Part shown: positions 46,111 to 58,689 of the stretch, one piece after another
Layout: each line of letters opens with the position of its first letter
How positions within the stretch are numbered: position 1 is the first letter of the stretch
NCBI GenBank assembly: GCA_030765065.1
Contig: CM060978.1
Location: 220,181,498-220,245,497, forward strand
Reading direction: 5' to 3'
Length of the DNA: 64,000 bases
From: Deroplatys truncata
Taxonomy: Eukaryota; Arthropoda; Insecta; Mantodea; Mantidae
Made by a program: the position numbers and the translations under genes
Notes under the pieces: model-generated
Told to the model about the DNA's origin: nothing
What the model saw: the letters and a program-made list of their open reading frames with translations, nothing else
Database searches by the model: none

Positions 46111-47990
46111 TATTCTTTAAACACAAACTCACTGAAATGAGTTTTTTCTAAAAACCCGATCTGGTTTAATTTTTGTAGCTTTATAATTTCATTATTGCTA
46201 CAGATATTCGTTATAATGTAACTTAACCCACAATGTAATATTCACAAAAATCACTACTTCCTAAATTTAGGTACTATTTCACTCACGACCTTAAATGAGA
46301 GATAATGATCAATGATATTTAAAATAATTTTGTTTATCAACCTTTCACACGCCTGATTCACTCAAACTTTATCGAAATCTCTCTACCACATCCTTCATAT
46401 GTGACAAACTTAGCTCCTTCTGTTTAATATTCTCAACAAGCTTGAATATTATCTAGCTCTAAGAGCATTACTTCTACATTATAAACAAATTAAGGAACTA
46501 TATACTTCGTTATTTACATTAAACATGACAAACGAACAATTTCCTGCCATTTCCTGTTGATTTGATTATTTTGTATTCAATAATTGCTTCTTGTTTCTCA
46601 CGCCAGATACCGGTAAATACTATGAAAGGATCAAGTTTCACTGTTCAAACAAATGAAGTACATCCATATAATTCTGATTTCTTTTCAAACAACTCGGTTG
46701 CATTTCAGGTAAATATAAACGTTCTACGACTGTACTGTAATGATTATGGCTTTTGTTCAAACCAATTCAAATTTTTTTTCGTAAAATAATCCTTGCAGAT
46801 GCTGCTGTTTATTCCCAAACCATCCATAAATTCTCTCGCAGAATAAATTTTTTACTCGAAAATTTATGACGATTTGGAAATTGCTCTTTGCATTACCCAT
46901 GACAAATAAACATTAAAAATTGCTGGTAATGAATCGTCACCCGTTATTTCTATAATGAAGTATAGAAATTTACACGTGTGTCTGAAAATAACATATACTC
47001 TACATAATACAGTGGATATATTAAGATTTTATATTTTTTCTAGATTTCTCATTAGAAAAGGTTTATGTAACAAAAATCTGTGGGACTTTTGGACACCTAC
47101 AAAGCCGTAAATTTTATGAATCACGACTGCAATTGTGTTTTCGGACCTCTTCAGTGATGGTTCTGATTGAAATAGTTATACTTTGGGAATCATTTCTAGA
47201 TAAGAGGTGAGAATCTAAAGAAATGATCAATGGCACGACATAATATACTCTGTAAAAGAGATCTACGGTGTTCTGGAAAGTATTTAAAACAATAAGAAAG
47301 TGCTTGAAAAAATACAGGTTCATCTATCATATATATATATATATATATACAATTAAATAACTGCCGATATTTCCACAAGACCTGTTCTTTATCTGTTACT
47401 TCAGTATTTCGCATGGAATTGTAGGTGCTTCGGTACTTTCCATCTTTATAGTATTGCTGGTTCTTTTGGAGCAGTTGTCTTCACTATTCTATGCTTTTCC
47501 TTTTCCTTTAGGGAGTATCAAATACACATGTTTTTCTCTTTTTTTTCCTGCTGGTTTCTCCATCAGTATTATTGGATATTTGAGCAAAGTGTACCAGCGC
47601 GACGAACTGTCCAGTATCTTTTGACCTCACTCCATCATGCGTGATCGAGAAAGATCGATTGGGTCCCAAAGCGACTTCTGCAACACGGTCACATATTTCC
47701 AATACAAACTACCTCGGTACCTCTTCCTCTATGTAAACTGTGTTCAAGAAGCGTTATAGAAGTTGCCTTGTGTGTATTCAGAGAAATGCTTGAGCGCATT
47801 ATATAAAGCATCTCACGTATGGGACTCGTAATAAGCGCTATATTGTTATATTGCAGGGGAAAACAACACAATAAAACGTTTAAGTAGTCATTTCTATTAT
47901 AAAGAACGAATGTTGGAGTTGTCATAGTGTACAATGTTTTGTTTCTACAAATAAAAAGGTAAATTTAATTCCTTACATGTACATACGGCA
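46111..47990. other. Unique stretch, with one weak coding-like frame
   Basis: Mostly AT-rich. A (TA)n lies at 47330-47350. On the minus strand 47702-47508 a 64-codon frame has a mixed, protein-like composition (DRVAEVALGPNRSF, KDTGQFVALVHFAQ) and a basic tail; I do not recognise it and see no splice support, so it remains a possibility only. Confidence 0.35.
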
Positions 47991-47994
47991 ATAA

Positions 47995-48240
47995 GAATTT
48001 GATATCGACATCAAATGTATCATATGAGATACATTCTTTGAGGTCCCTTAACAAAGAGAGAGAGAGAGAGAGATAGAGCAGCATAACTTAAAAAAAAAGT
48101 AGAATAAATACCAAATTTGATAATGAAGTCCAGCATCTTTCAAAAATGCGATATGAAATTACCTTTATAATCAAAAACGTTTCTTAATTTCTTTTCTCAA
48201 AAGCAGCTCTAAGGATGTCGCAGAAAGCGTAGTTCTTGCA
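47995..48240 (-). repeat. Family A repeat, decayed fragment A17
   Basis: Inverted relic: a GA-rich tract (48054-48074) stands where the microsatellite should be, followed by agcataactt, ataaataccaaatttg and gcgatatgaa...aaaacg blocks. Confidence 0.5.
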
Positions 48241-48649
48241 AAATTTAGAAAAGGTACAAACGATATGCCGCTTCTTTGTAAGATGCTATAAACACGGGCT
48301 TTCAACGAGCCATGTGTCTTGTTGTTTCTTTTTAGAGGCTAGTTATAAATACGGATGTGTTTCTATTACACGGGATGAGAATTGCAGTGAAAATAACCGT
48401 TATACATCTATATGATCACGACAGAATGGCAACTTTTATCACTTCTTTCAAGCGGTATGTCGTTTGAACCTTTTGTAAAATTTGTAACAACTATATCACA
48501 TGGTTGACATAAGTGATATGGAAGGAAATTATCACCAAAGAAGTCCCCTTCATTCTGTTTGAGTTGTGTAGGAAAGCATAAGAGAAAAGAGAACTCTTAA
48601 TTTGAGAAAAAATCTAGGACATGTTTAGATATAAAACTTGTGCCATTTG

Positions 48650-48812
48650 TGCCATTTTTAATTTCCCTACCACGTACATGTAGGTATGCCAATCCATCCA
48701 AAAATTCGATCATGGTTTACACAGGAAATACATACTTTGAATCCCCCAGAATAAAAAAATACACTTTTAGAAAAAAAAGTGTGTATGTGTTATGAATAGC
48801 ATAACTGAAAAT
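48650..48812 (-). repeat. Family A repeat, old copy A18, first part
   Basis: Inverted old copy: ccctaccacgtacatgtagg, ccaaaaattcgatcatgg, ggaaatacatactttgaa, a short TGTG site and tagcataactgaaaat, where copy A19 interrupts it. Confidence 0.75.
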
Positions 48813-49612
48813 TCTGATGTGTTACACTCACATGACTTTCTATACTCTTGTAATAACTATTCTTACAAACTCTTATTCTCCATCTATTCCATATTAATCG
48901 AGATAAACATTTGCAGAAACGATCTTTTTGACATGTCCCCCTTGTTTTGTATTTGCAAGGGCAATATAGAAATATAGTAGCCTTTAAGCATAGACATATC
49001 TCTTAATATCTAGTTGCAAGGTGCAGCACCGTTATCTTTGCCACAGATTAATACTTTTAGCATATCCAAGACAAACAAATGAATAACGAATTCCCATTTG
49101 AGAAAACAAGTATTGAAAAATTTAAGGGAATAACAAGCAATATCTCGAAAATGGTTCACTCAACAAAAGAAATGTATATGACATAAATTGTGTATTTTAA
49201 CACGATCTACATTTTTTGTGTAGTAACATTTTGTCTATCTGTTATGGTTTACCAGTTATGCAAAAGTCGTTCACAATGAAGAATACTTTTGGAGAAATTC
49301 CCAGAAAATTTGAGATATACATTTCATTTGACATTAAAATTTTCGAAAAATGTTACATGTAATCTGGAGTGGGGGGATTTTCTTAAAAACCTTCGTGTCG
49401 CATCTCTGGAAGATACTGAACCTAAATACCAAGTTTGGTGTTTATCCGACCGTTAGTTTCTGAGTTATGCTGTTCACAGACACACACACGGACATGTTTA
49501 CAAAAATGCTTTTTTTGGATTCAGGGTGTATCAAAACATATATTTCCGGTGAAATCTCGGTATCAAATTTTTGGGTGGACTTTCCCTACTTACTATACGT
49601 AGTAGAAAAAGT
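48813..49612 (+). repeat. Family A repeat, young copy A19
   Basis: Complete ends, tctgatgtgttacactcac to cgtagtagaaaaagt. An internal deletion removes the block between gacattaaa and attttcg (near 49332). It is inserted into A18. Confidence 0.93.
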
Positions 49613-49990
49613 AAAAATGAAATGTCGCATAAACACCAAACGTGGTATTCAGGTATAGTACCTTCCAAAGATGCAACACAAAGATTTTCCAAAAAATCCC
49701 TCCACCGCAAATTATATGGAACATTTCTAGAATTTCTTTATTTTATAAAAATGGCTCTAAAATTTTTGATTAAATGCATTATTAAAGATATTTCCATGAC
49801 AAGTAAAATGCATTCCTTGAATTTTCTGGGAATAGCCTCGGAAGTCCTCTTCATTCGAAAGGAATTTTACATCATTCTGTATAACGTGTAAACGCTAAGC
49901 GATAGATGAAAACAAACTACACGGAAATGTAGATCTCTTTAAGACACAAAGATATCCCAGAGATATCCGTTATTAACGGTTCGAAGTCTT
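49613..49990 (-). repeat. Family A repeat, old copy A18, second part
   Basis: Continues A18 without loss: gtcgcataaacaccaaacg, ggtattcaggtatagtacc, gatgcaacacaaag, then the tgaattttctgggaatag block (49818). Confidence 0.75.
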
Positions 49991-51100
49991 CAATATTTAG
50001 TGATTCTTCAAGCGGCAATGCAACGGTTATGTTGGTGCTTTTTAAATGGCCAGAAAACTAAGGAAGGTGTGAAACAAGTATTTTTACATACTTGAAACGA
50101 ATATTCATGGATGTAATTTTTTGTAATAAACATAAAGTTAATAATAGTTTATTTGGGGAGCCTGTTAACCATGTACGATTTTTAGGATTGTTTCATAAGC
50201 CCCAGAATGCAGGAAGCAAGAAATATCGCCATGTTTGCGATTATATTCATCCTGAGTTCACCACCGCTGTAATATCTCATACAGTTTGCTATTTAGAATA
50301 TTTTGCTCTTCTGTAAGAAGTGCCACATCAATAAATCTCATGTTTTATTCCTTTAATGAAAATAATAACTATTTCAGCTTCAATAGGTATTTTTCTCTCC
50401 TCTAAACTCTATTCGTTTGGATTCAGAAGAAAACTCTACACTTTAACATAGAGCCTGTTTTAGTTGTGCTACAGTGCAGCAAATTTATTCAAACATGCTT
50501 AATAGAGGTCCATTAATATTTAACGACGCTCAAAGAAATCTTGATACTGCTCTTCGGTCCTACATACACATGCAATGTACAGCCATTACATTTGGTTCGT
50601 ATGTAAATATCATGATAAACATCTTGCCTATTGATGGCTTAAAATACCAGGCAAGCCGATTAGTTTCGAATGCAATGGCAGATTGTGGAAACAAAGCCAG
50701 GCTTATTGCTGTACCAACAGTCGGCTCTGCGGTATTCTAACAGTCGATATAACGACTTCATTCACGAAGCTATATTGCCAGCTTGACACCTCCACACTTG
50801 CCGGTATTCCAGTCATAGGAGAAAAGTTCAAGCAAGGCTATTACGAAGACAAATGGTTGTCTGAAACGGTTATTTCCAACGGCTATTTTATTTAGCTCTA
50901 TTTTTATTTTTACCGTTATTATTAAATAATTGTTCCTCCACACAACCTGTGTGTAGGCTAAAGTTAGAAAGGTAGAATGAGACTGTAAGATTCAACGCCA
51001 TAGTGATTTAAAGCACGGATCTTCAGCACTGAAAGCTACGTCTGTGGTTCACATTCCAACTACGGCATTCAATCTTTGTCTGATTCTACCTTTCCAAATT
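49991..51100. other. Unique sequence with a SINE-like relic
   Basis: A frame at 50474-50740 (plus) has no recognisable domain. At 50950-51050 (minus) GAAGATCCGTG and TTCTACCTTTC blocks match SINE-like S7 at 30940-31090. Confidence 0.4.
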
Positions 51101-51101
51101 A

Positions 51102-51140
<39 letters not shown>

Positions 51141-51169
51141 CATCATCATCATCATCATTATTATTATTA
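51102..51169. repeat. (ATT)n/(ATC)n microsatellite
   Basis: About 13 ATT units, then six ATC units, then ATT again. Confidence 0.95.
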
Positions 51170-51227
51170 ACACCAAATGTGAAAACTGATATTAGAAAGG
51201 GTAATTATTTGTTGGTTCAGATATGTT

Positions 51228-52089
51228 ACTTTCTCTACTACGTATAGTAAGTAGGGGAAGTACTGTATTCCACCCAAACATTCGATACCGAGATTTCAGC
51301 GGAAATATATGTTTTCATGTCCCCTGAATGCAAAAAAAAAAAAAAATCAATTTTGGAAACATGTCCGTGTATCTCTGCGTCTGTCTGCGTGTCTGTGAAC
51401 AGCATAACTCAGAAACGAACAGTCGGATAAACACCAAACTCGGTATTTAGATTCAGTATCATCCAGAGATCCGACACGAAAGTTTTCAGGAAAATCGCCC
51501 CACTCTAGATTACCCTTTACATGGAACATTCTTCGAACGTTTTAATTTTCTCAAAAATGGCTTTAGCGATTTTGATTAAAGTATCATATGTTTAACACAT
51601 TTTTATGGCAAATAAAAGGTATATCTTGAATTTTCTGGGAATGTCTCCAAAAGTATTCTTCATTGTGAACGACTTTTGCATAACTGGTAAACCATAAGAG
51701 ATAGACTAAATTTTACTACACAAAAAATGTAGATCGCATTAAAGTATACAATTTATGTCATATACATTTTTTGTTGTTGAATGAACCATTTTCGAGATAT
51801 TTCTTGTTATTCCCTTTTCCAATACTTATACTTTCTCTTAAATGGGAATTTGTTATTCATTTTTTGTCCTGGTGATGCAAAGAGAATGGAATACCCCACA
51901 TAGCAACCAGTTCTTAAAATATTTGACTATAGATTAAAGCCTACCAATCCCCCTTGCATCTACAAGAAAATTAGCAATAAGATTAACACCTCGATATCTC
52001 GATAAACATGAAGCATATGGAGAATAAGTCTTTGTAAAAATAGTTTATACAAGAGTAGAAAAATTCATGTGAGTGTAACACATAATTTT
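51228..52089 (-). repeat. Family A repeat, copy A20
   Basis: Inverted full copy, actttctctactacgtatag to gagtgtaacacataat. Short-module subtype. An A13 run stands at 51332-51346 next to the microsatellite. Confidence 0.93.
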
Positions 52090-52480
52090 TTTTAATTTAC
52101 GCAAACTGTTAAGTGGTAAATGTGTGTTAAATTTGTCTTCCCCGTCTAATTAGCTTAATTATAGGTAATTTAGCATAATGCTTTACAATAAATTTTATTT
52201 ACTAAGGATTGTTATTGAAATACGATTAGATGATTGTAAGATTAGTTAAAAAATCATTTAACGGACACAAAATCCTCTGCGTTGATGTCCATCCCAAAAG
52301 TCTAGTTCGTTCTACTAAAGCTTAAAGTTTTCTAGCCGGTTTTATAAACTTTGCTACCCACCTTCGAAACGGTATGGTGAGTGAAACACTTCTTACATGG
52401 GTTTAACATGGAAATGAAAATGGTTTAACTAAACAACTAGTGAAATATTAGGCTACAACTGAGAATGGAGTATTTTATTG
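52090..52480. other. Unique spacer
   Basis: Nothing recognised. Confidence 0.4.
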
Positions 52481-52489
52481 TAGGAGTTT

Positions 52490-53464
52490 GCACCATGTAT
52501 GGAAAGTCGATTTGATATGTAGTTGTATTGTAGTTCAACTGTTGGGGAGCCGAACTTGTAGTAGTTGCAATTGCACGTATAGTAAACAGTTTCTGGTTGC
52601 CTTCGCCACAAATGTACTTTCAGGTGGCCTTTGCCCCAAGTTTAAAAAAACATTAACTTTGTAATTAAACTGTTTCTTTAAATATTTAATATGTATGCTT
52701 GCCTCGGCTGCGTAAGTATTTGTTAGACACGTTTCTCTAAGGCAGGGTTGTGATGCGACAAGAATGTAGGCTTCCACAGATTATAATTTTACTTCAGTCC
52801 TTTTATTAATACTTGATACGATTTAAATAACACTTCACTGAATTAGAGAGCAGTGAGATTCTTTAATTAATTACTTGTAATTTTTAAAACGTAACCTTAT
52901 TTTTCGTGTCACACGAATACGCATTAAATTTCTCGAGGACGCACAAGCAACGCACCCAGTTATGAGCACTGTCTGCAGGCAATAAGTCTGGTTATGAGCA
53001 CTGTTTGGAGGCAACTGAATTGATTTCAACCGTCTAAACTTGTACAATTCTGTATTTCAAGTCTCTGATTGGCTAATCCTAGTCCAATAGAATACTTTCA
53101 TTTAAATAAAGCTTTTTCTCGTTCTCGGTGGCTATTTTTAAACCGTCTCAAAATTTACATTATTGCTTCTCTAATAATGACTAGTAGCATTTAAACTTCC
53201 TTACTCATTATTTCCTCAAGGTTACGTCAATTTTTCTCATTGTTAGCAACTTTTAACTTATTATTCTCACAGCTCCTACATTATTAAATTACGTAATGCA
53301 TTCACTTACATTATTGAACATGTATACAATAATATAAGCATGCAAAGACTGTTACATCATTTTACAATTTATTACATATACATATTGCTTCAAGGCGGGT
53401 TGTTATTGAATTTATATTATATAATTTGACTGAAATCATTCAAGTATTAAAAACACTGCCTCAC
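52490..53464 (-). repeat. Family B repeat, copy B5
   Basis: Minus strand begins TGAGGCAGTGTTTTTAATAC at 53464. CCAAT boxes near 53075-53100, the GAGATTC...CACTTCACTG block and minisatellite units (TTGGGGAGCCGAACTTG, 52543; CATGTATGGAAAGTCG, 52494) are all present. Confidence 0.75.
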
Positions 53465-53920
53465 AACTAATTAAGAAACTCGCTTATATGCCAGAGGAGG
53501 TCACGGGTACCATAAGTAGTAGCTTGTCACACGATTAAGAGATTTAAAACGTTTAAAGCATGCTTAGGTACAGTCATCTTAAGGGCTGTACCATACGACA
53601 AAACTATAGATGAAAACAGCATAAAGCTGAATTGGATACGGCATTGTGATTTCATTCAGGTAACGCAGTGGTCAGATAAACGTACACATGCTCATGTTAG
53701 GAAATGACAGCGCCTACTCGAAACCTACGCAGCAAAAGGTTAAACTTTTCTCACATGACTATTTATTGCTTTGGACTTTTGATGGATATTTCAGCATCAA
53801 GTATTATATGAAATTCACGAAAGTTTATAACTTTTAATTTAGGTTAGAAAGAATTAAAACTTTAATCTCCTGGTTGTTTAAAAAATAAGTAACCTTACAT
53901 GATTAAAAATTACCTAGAGA

Positions 53921-53925
<5 letters not shown>

Positions 53926-53959
<34 letters not shown>
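53926..53959. repeat. (AAT)n microsatellite
   Basis: About 11 units, at the 3' tail of the minus-strand SINE next to it. Confidence 0.95.
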
Positions 53960-53989
53960 TCATTCATTATCTGTTTACCTTCCCCTTAT

Positions 53990-54336
53990 GTAGGACTTAC
54001 ACCCCCAGGACTTACAAGCGGGTGCCTGGGGTCAGAGGCCCGTCGAGGAGCAGACACTCATGGATCAGACAGAGCATCCAGGATGGGTGATCAGCCCGAT
54101 GCCTGATATGGGATGAAGGAAGTAGATGAAACGAAATGTTGGTGAAATGGATGAAAGGAAAGGTGATGATGGAGCAGTTGGTGTAATGAATGGCGGGGGA
54201 AACCGGAGAACCCGGAGAAAACCCGCCCAGACGCCGCTTCGTCCACCACAAATCCCACATGCAGGTCCCTGGGATTGAACCCGGGCTGCCTCGGTGGGAG
54301 GCAGGCGGTCTAACCGCTCGGCCACTGCGCCGCCCC
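53990..54336 (-). repeat. tRNA-derived SINE S1, copy 1
   Basis: On the minus strand the head reads GGCGCAGTGGCCGAGCGG (A box) and later CGGGTTCAATCCCAGGG (B box), close to a Ser/Leu-type tRNA. The body (GTGGGATTTGTGGTGG, GGTTTTCTCCGGGTTC, a CATTTC-rich part) is shared with 55416-55700. It lies between two AAT tracts. Confidence 0.85.

Positions 54337-54417
<81 letters not shown>
54337..54417. repeat. Long (AAT)n microsatellite
   Basis: About 27 perfect units directly at the head of SINE S1. Poly-Asn and poly-Tyr frames in this region come from it. Confidence 0.97.
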
Positions 54418-54774
54418 TTGGCCTAAGCTCTTGTGCGCAGGTGATAGATGATTGCAAATGAATACATAAAAACCATTTTTTTATTTTTTTGCAGAACGAA
54501 TTTAGAACCATGTATCCTCGGGCCATGTATCCGTTTTACAGCTTTTTTCCGCTTGAACTAAGGCTACCTTTGCGGAAGTGCTCTGTAACGAAGCATTTGT
54601 GTAACTTGCTTTCAGAACTATCACACCCGTTTTGGCAGTTTCTTTGTATCTGTTCAAAGACTAGAAATTCAGGTTAGGTACATGAACAAATAACGTATAG
54701 CTCCAGCAAAATCTGTTAATTTGGCAAAACGGGACGCCTGGTGTATGTGAAATTTGGAAAGAATTTAACATCCC

Positions 54775-55375
54775 TATTATTTTCGTATTACTCTTATCAA
54801 TGGAGGGGACTCGGCACCGATCCAGTGAGGATATTGACCTATGCTCCACAAGGTGAAATCCTCGGGAGCGAGGAGGATGTGAGGGGAAACATCGGGCGGC
54901 CGAAGCCAGGAGTGACGGCGCAGCAATGACAGGGTGCCCACAGTTCCCAGATTGAGACGCCCAGAAAAATTGAACAGGCACACCGGAGACCACGCCCCAC
55001 ACAGAAGGGTCCAACGCCTCGTTCCAAAGGGACAGTTCTTATACCCCGGCAACTAGCCGAAAGCCGAGGAACGGAGAAAGTTCCACACGGAGCATGCTTT
55101 TCCCTGCTACGCCGCACCTAAACACCATCACCGATACTTCCAAACCTAAAACGGGTCTAACGGGGTGAAGGATGAGTGAAATGATGCATGGAACGAAATG
55201 AAGGGACAGGAAATTCGGGGGCTGAAACCGTTCCAGCATTCTCCTGACGACTCGGGTAAACCCCGAAAAGACCCATTGGCCAGAGTAAGCGGTTGCCGGG
55301 AGTCGAACCAGGGACCTCCCGAATGCTAGTTGCCTGTGTTACTTCGGTGCTACCTCGCTCGGTCTTCAACATCCC
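54775..55375 (-). repeat. tRNA-derived SINE S2, copy 2
   Basis: Minus-strand head GACCGAGCGAGGTAGC, then CTAGCATTCGGGAGG and CCTGGTTCGACTCCCGG (B box, near 55300), then a body with CTCCGTTCCTCGGCTTTCGG and GGATTTCACCTTGTGG. The body matches 36930-37250. It is longer than a typical SINE and may be a composite. Confidence 0.75.
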
Positions 55376-55415
55376 TAACAGAGTAAGGGAATAAATTATT
55401 CAGCGTATTACTAAA

Positions 55416-55700
55416 GCCGGGGTGACGCCGTGACCAAATGGTTAGACCGCTTGCCCCCACCAGGCGGCCGGGATTCGATCTCAGGCACCCGCATGTGGGA
55501 TTTGTGGTGGGTGAAGCGGTGTCTGGGTTGGTTTTCTCCAGGTTCTCCGTTTCCCCTCCCCCCTGTTCATTACACAGATTGCTCCAACACTTTTCCTTTC
55601 ATCCAGTTCGCCTTGATATCATCTTCTTCCTCACTCTCAAATATGGCTACGATCCCCCGTTTCGGGTTCTTCATTCTCTGATTCAATATTCGTCTGCTTT
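55416..55700 (+). repeat. tRNA-derived SINE S1, copy 2
   Basis: Plus-strand head GACCAAATGGTTAGACCGC and GGGATTCGATCTCAGG (degenerate A and B boxes), then GTGGGATTTGTGGTGGG and the same body as S1 copy 1. It lies about 40 bp from SINE S2 in the opposite orientation. Confidence 0.8.
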
Positions 55701-56230
55701 TCTACAGATCTCTGACCCTAGGCACGGTTGCATACAAAATAAAGCATGCAATTTTTATACAGCTCTTGAGCATTTCTAAATTCCAAATACTAGAGAACGA
55801 TCATGCCAATCAAAATACATAATAAAAATTGAGTGCTTTGTTCTTTTGTGCCATGTGTTAAACGAATACTAGGTCCTATGTAGGTTTACGTAGCCCGGTG
55901 TTTGTCCTTTTAAGAAATTTTCTGTAAGTTTTCTTCTTCTATTATGTCATAATGGTAAGTTTAACTCCGGTAGTCAAGAAGCATCGTTAAATATTAATAC
56001 GATTATTATTATTATTGTTATTATTATTATCATTACATTAATTTAACTAGCGAGAACATAGAGAGTTTATTGAAAGTTTTATCCGTCCATTTTCTTTAGG
56101 TAAACTGCAGCAAGATAACGTACAAAAAGCGAAACTCAATACGCGAGAATCTTTATATCAGTAGCTATTGAGCTATGGAGATATCATGCACAGCAATGAC
56201 ATAAGGCAAGGATTAGAGTGTCAATATTCA
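55701..56230. other. Unique sequence with a short ATT tract
   Basis: Interrupted (ATT)n at 56003-56033; nothing else recognised. Confidence 0.4.
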
Positions 56231-56232
56231 TA

Positions 56233-56657
56233 TACGAGGACTTTTTTTTTCAACCTCCGATCGCACAGAAGCGCAACCACACGAGCAGTGGAAACTGTTT
56301 GTGCGTGGAGGGCGACTGCGCATGACGTTTTCGGCCACCCGCCGTACAGCACTGATTTGGCGCCGAGTGATTTTCACCTCTTCCCTGGAGTGAAAAAGTG
56401 GCTGGGAGAGCGAAACTTTGAGAATGATGAAGTCCTTCAAACCAACGTCCGTTCCTATCTTAACTCACTGGCGGCAACATACAGTGCAGAGGGGATCGAA
56501 AAGCTTGTCCACAGGTATGACAGATGCCTCAACCTTAATGGCGATTATGTTGAAAAGTAAACCCATTTGTACCTAACATTTGGTAATAAATTTATTTGAC
56601 CATGTACTCTTGTCTTTTAATTATGACCCATCGGAGGTTAAAAAAATAGCCCTCGTA
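56233..56657 (+). mobile_element. Internally deleted mariner
   Basis: The 421-bp element (56235-56655) runs from CGAGGACTTTTTTTTTCAAC to GGTTAAAAAAATAGCCCTCG with TA on each side. The inverted ends match over about 26 bp (through CCTCCGAT). Most of the transposase is missing; only its C-terminal part remains, so it is non-autonomous. Confidence 0.9.
56265..56560 (+). pseudogene. mariner transposase C-terminal fragment
   Basis: The open frame reads FGHPPYSTDLAPSDFHLFP (third catalytic Asp region), LGERNFENDEVLQT, then EGIEKLVHRYDRCLNLNGDY and a stop. These are the last third of a mariner transposase, without frameshift. The first two catalytic residues are deleted. The lineage differs from the copy at 39.7 kb, whose end reads CIDHKGEYFEKQ. 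Confidence 0.9.
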
Positions 56658-56784
56658 TAAGTGTAGCACAGGTGATCCATACAAAACTGAACACTTTTAA
56701 ATACTCGCACATACTAAACCAATAATAACAAGCATGTGCAGTCTGCTCTGAGTTTCAGAATTATACCTTTGGCCGATCCAAAAG

Positions 56785-57839
56785 ATCCACTCACATAACT
56801 TTTCTACTCTTGTACAAACTATTTTTACAAACGCTTATTCTCCATATGCTTCATGTTAATCGAGATGTTAATCTTATTGCTAATTTTCTTGTAGATGCAA
56901 GGGGAATTGGTAGACTTTAAGCGACAGTCAAATATTTTAAGAGCTGGTTGCTATGTGCAGTATTCCATTCTCTTTGCATGTCCAGGACAAAAAAAATCTG
57001 ATTTGTTACACTCAGATGACTTTTTCTACTCTTGTACAAACTATTTTTACAAACTCTTATTCCCCATATATATATCGAGATGTTAATCTTATTGCTAATT
57101 TTCTTGTAGATGCAAGGGGAATTGGTAGACTTTAAGCGTTAGTCAAATATTTTAAGAGGTGGTTGCTATGTGGAGTATTCAATTCTCTTTGCATTACCAG
57201 GGCAAAAAAAAATGAATAACGAATTTGAGAAAAAGTATAAGTATTGGAAAATTTAAAGGAATAACAAGCAATATCTCGAAAATGGTTCACTCAACAAAAA
57301 CAAATGTATATGACAAATTGTGTATTTTAAGGCGATATACATTTTTTGTGTAGTCAAATTTTGTCTATCTCTTATGGTTTACCAGTTATGCAAAAGTCAT
57401 TCACAATGAAGAATACTTTTGGAGACATTCCTGAAAATTCGAGATATACATTTCATTTGTCATGAAAATATCTTAAACATATGATATTTTAATCAAAATC
57501 GTTAGAGCCGTTTTTGAGAAAATTAAAATTTTCGAAAAATGTTCAATGTAAAGCGTAATCTGGGGTGGGGGATTTTCTTGAAAACCTTCGTGTCGCATCT
57601 CTCGAAGTTTGATGTTTATCCGACTGTTCGTTTCTGAGTTATGCTGTTCACAGACAGACACAGATACCAGGAGAGACACACACACATACACACAGACACA
57701 CACACGGACATGTTTCCAAAAATGCTTTTTTTTTTGGATTCAGGGGGACTCAAAACATGTATTTCCGGTGAAATCTCGGTATCGAATTTTTGGGTGGAAT
57801 ACAATACTTCCACTACTTACTATACGTAGTAGAGAAAGT
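56785..57839 (+). repeat. Family A repeat A21 (two left modules, one right module)
   Basis: The first left module (56785-56996) ends ccaggacaaaaaaaa and is followed by a second one (tctgatttgttacactc), then the right module to cgtagtagagaaagt. The tract at 57652-57705 is a compound CAGA/CACATA repeat. Confidence 0.93.
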
Positions 57840-58340
57840 AATAAGCTGAAAATGTCTTCCACCTTCATACATACACAACTGTACCACATTTTGTAACGTC
57901 TTCCGAATGTATGCTCGTTATGTTTCTGATTTCTTCATGGAGTTTAGTAAGTGATCGCGCCTATGCTTGAACACACTGCCCTTAAGGTAGACACGAAATA
58001 ATTAGTGAGGTCGGTTGATCTGGGAGACCACAGGTTTTGTTTGAGATAAGACGATCAGCGAAGTAACTGCATATAAGACTCGTTGTAATGTGACCATAAA
58101 CCGCAGTATCTACCTATCGTCGCAGAAAATGGGATCAACCATTCTAGGAGTTCACATCGCGAACCAGACCCCAAGTTTTTCCGAATGCAAGAGAGCTTCG
58201 GGGATTATATTCGGATTCTCAGCGGTCCAATATCTGCTGTTGACAGGTTATAAACCATCCTTTATGCATAGACCAGGTGAAGGAGAGAATAAACATTGAC
58301 AATAACACATCTGCGTTTCCGTCGTCCTCCGTGGAATATT
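57840..58340. other. Unique spacer
   Basis: Nothing recognised; the frame at 58090-58299 has no domain. Confidence 0.35.
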
Positions 58341-58344
58341 GGTA

Positions 58345-58590
58345 TCATGCTAGCCTCCAGTTCCCGAGGTCGCGGGTTCAACCCCGGCGGAAGGCGATGG
58401 ATTTTTTCGGGTGTAAAAATCCATAGCATGGCTTCCTTCGGAAGGGAAGTAATGCCGGTGGTCCCGTGTCGTAGATTTACGCCACGTGAAGGAACCTCAA
58501 GCCTGATAAAGAGCAAATTACCTGTCTTTCATGCCCAATATAGAATGGGGCGCTAAGGACCGCAGCATTTAAAGAGCGTCCACAAATAAA
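58345..58590 (+). repeat. SINE-like repeat S3, copy 2
   Basis: Keeps the B box (GCGGGTTCAACCCCGG, 58371-58386), followed by the body shared with 10432-10655 and an A-rich tail. The A-box half before it is weak. Confidence 0.75.
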
Positions 58591-58689
58591 AAAAAACTAA
58601 ATTAAATGCGTTTCCGCCTCTGGTTCTTTTAATTCATGCACTACATACAATCTATAACCTCGTAAATCCCGTGTCTTCTCTAACATTAA

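Noticed and set aside
50474-50895. Overlapping plus-strand frames at 50.47-50.90 kb as a gene
   Set aside because: Ordinary composition but no domain, no splice sites and no repeat match; evidence too weak.
54065-54526. Poly-Tyr/poly-Asn proteins
   Set aside because: Translation of the (AAT)n microsatellite and a SINE.
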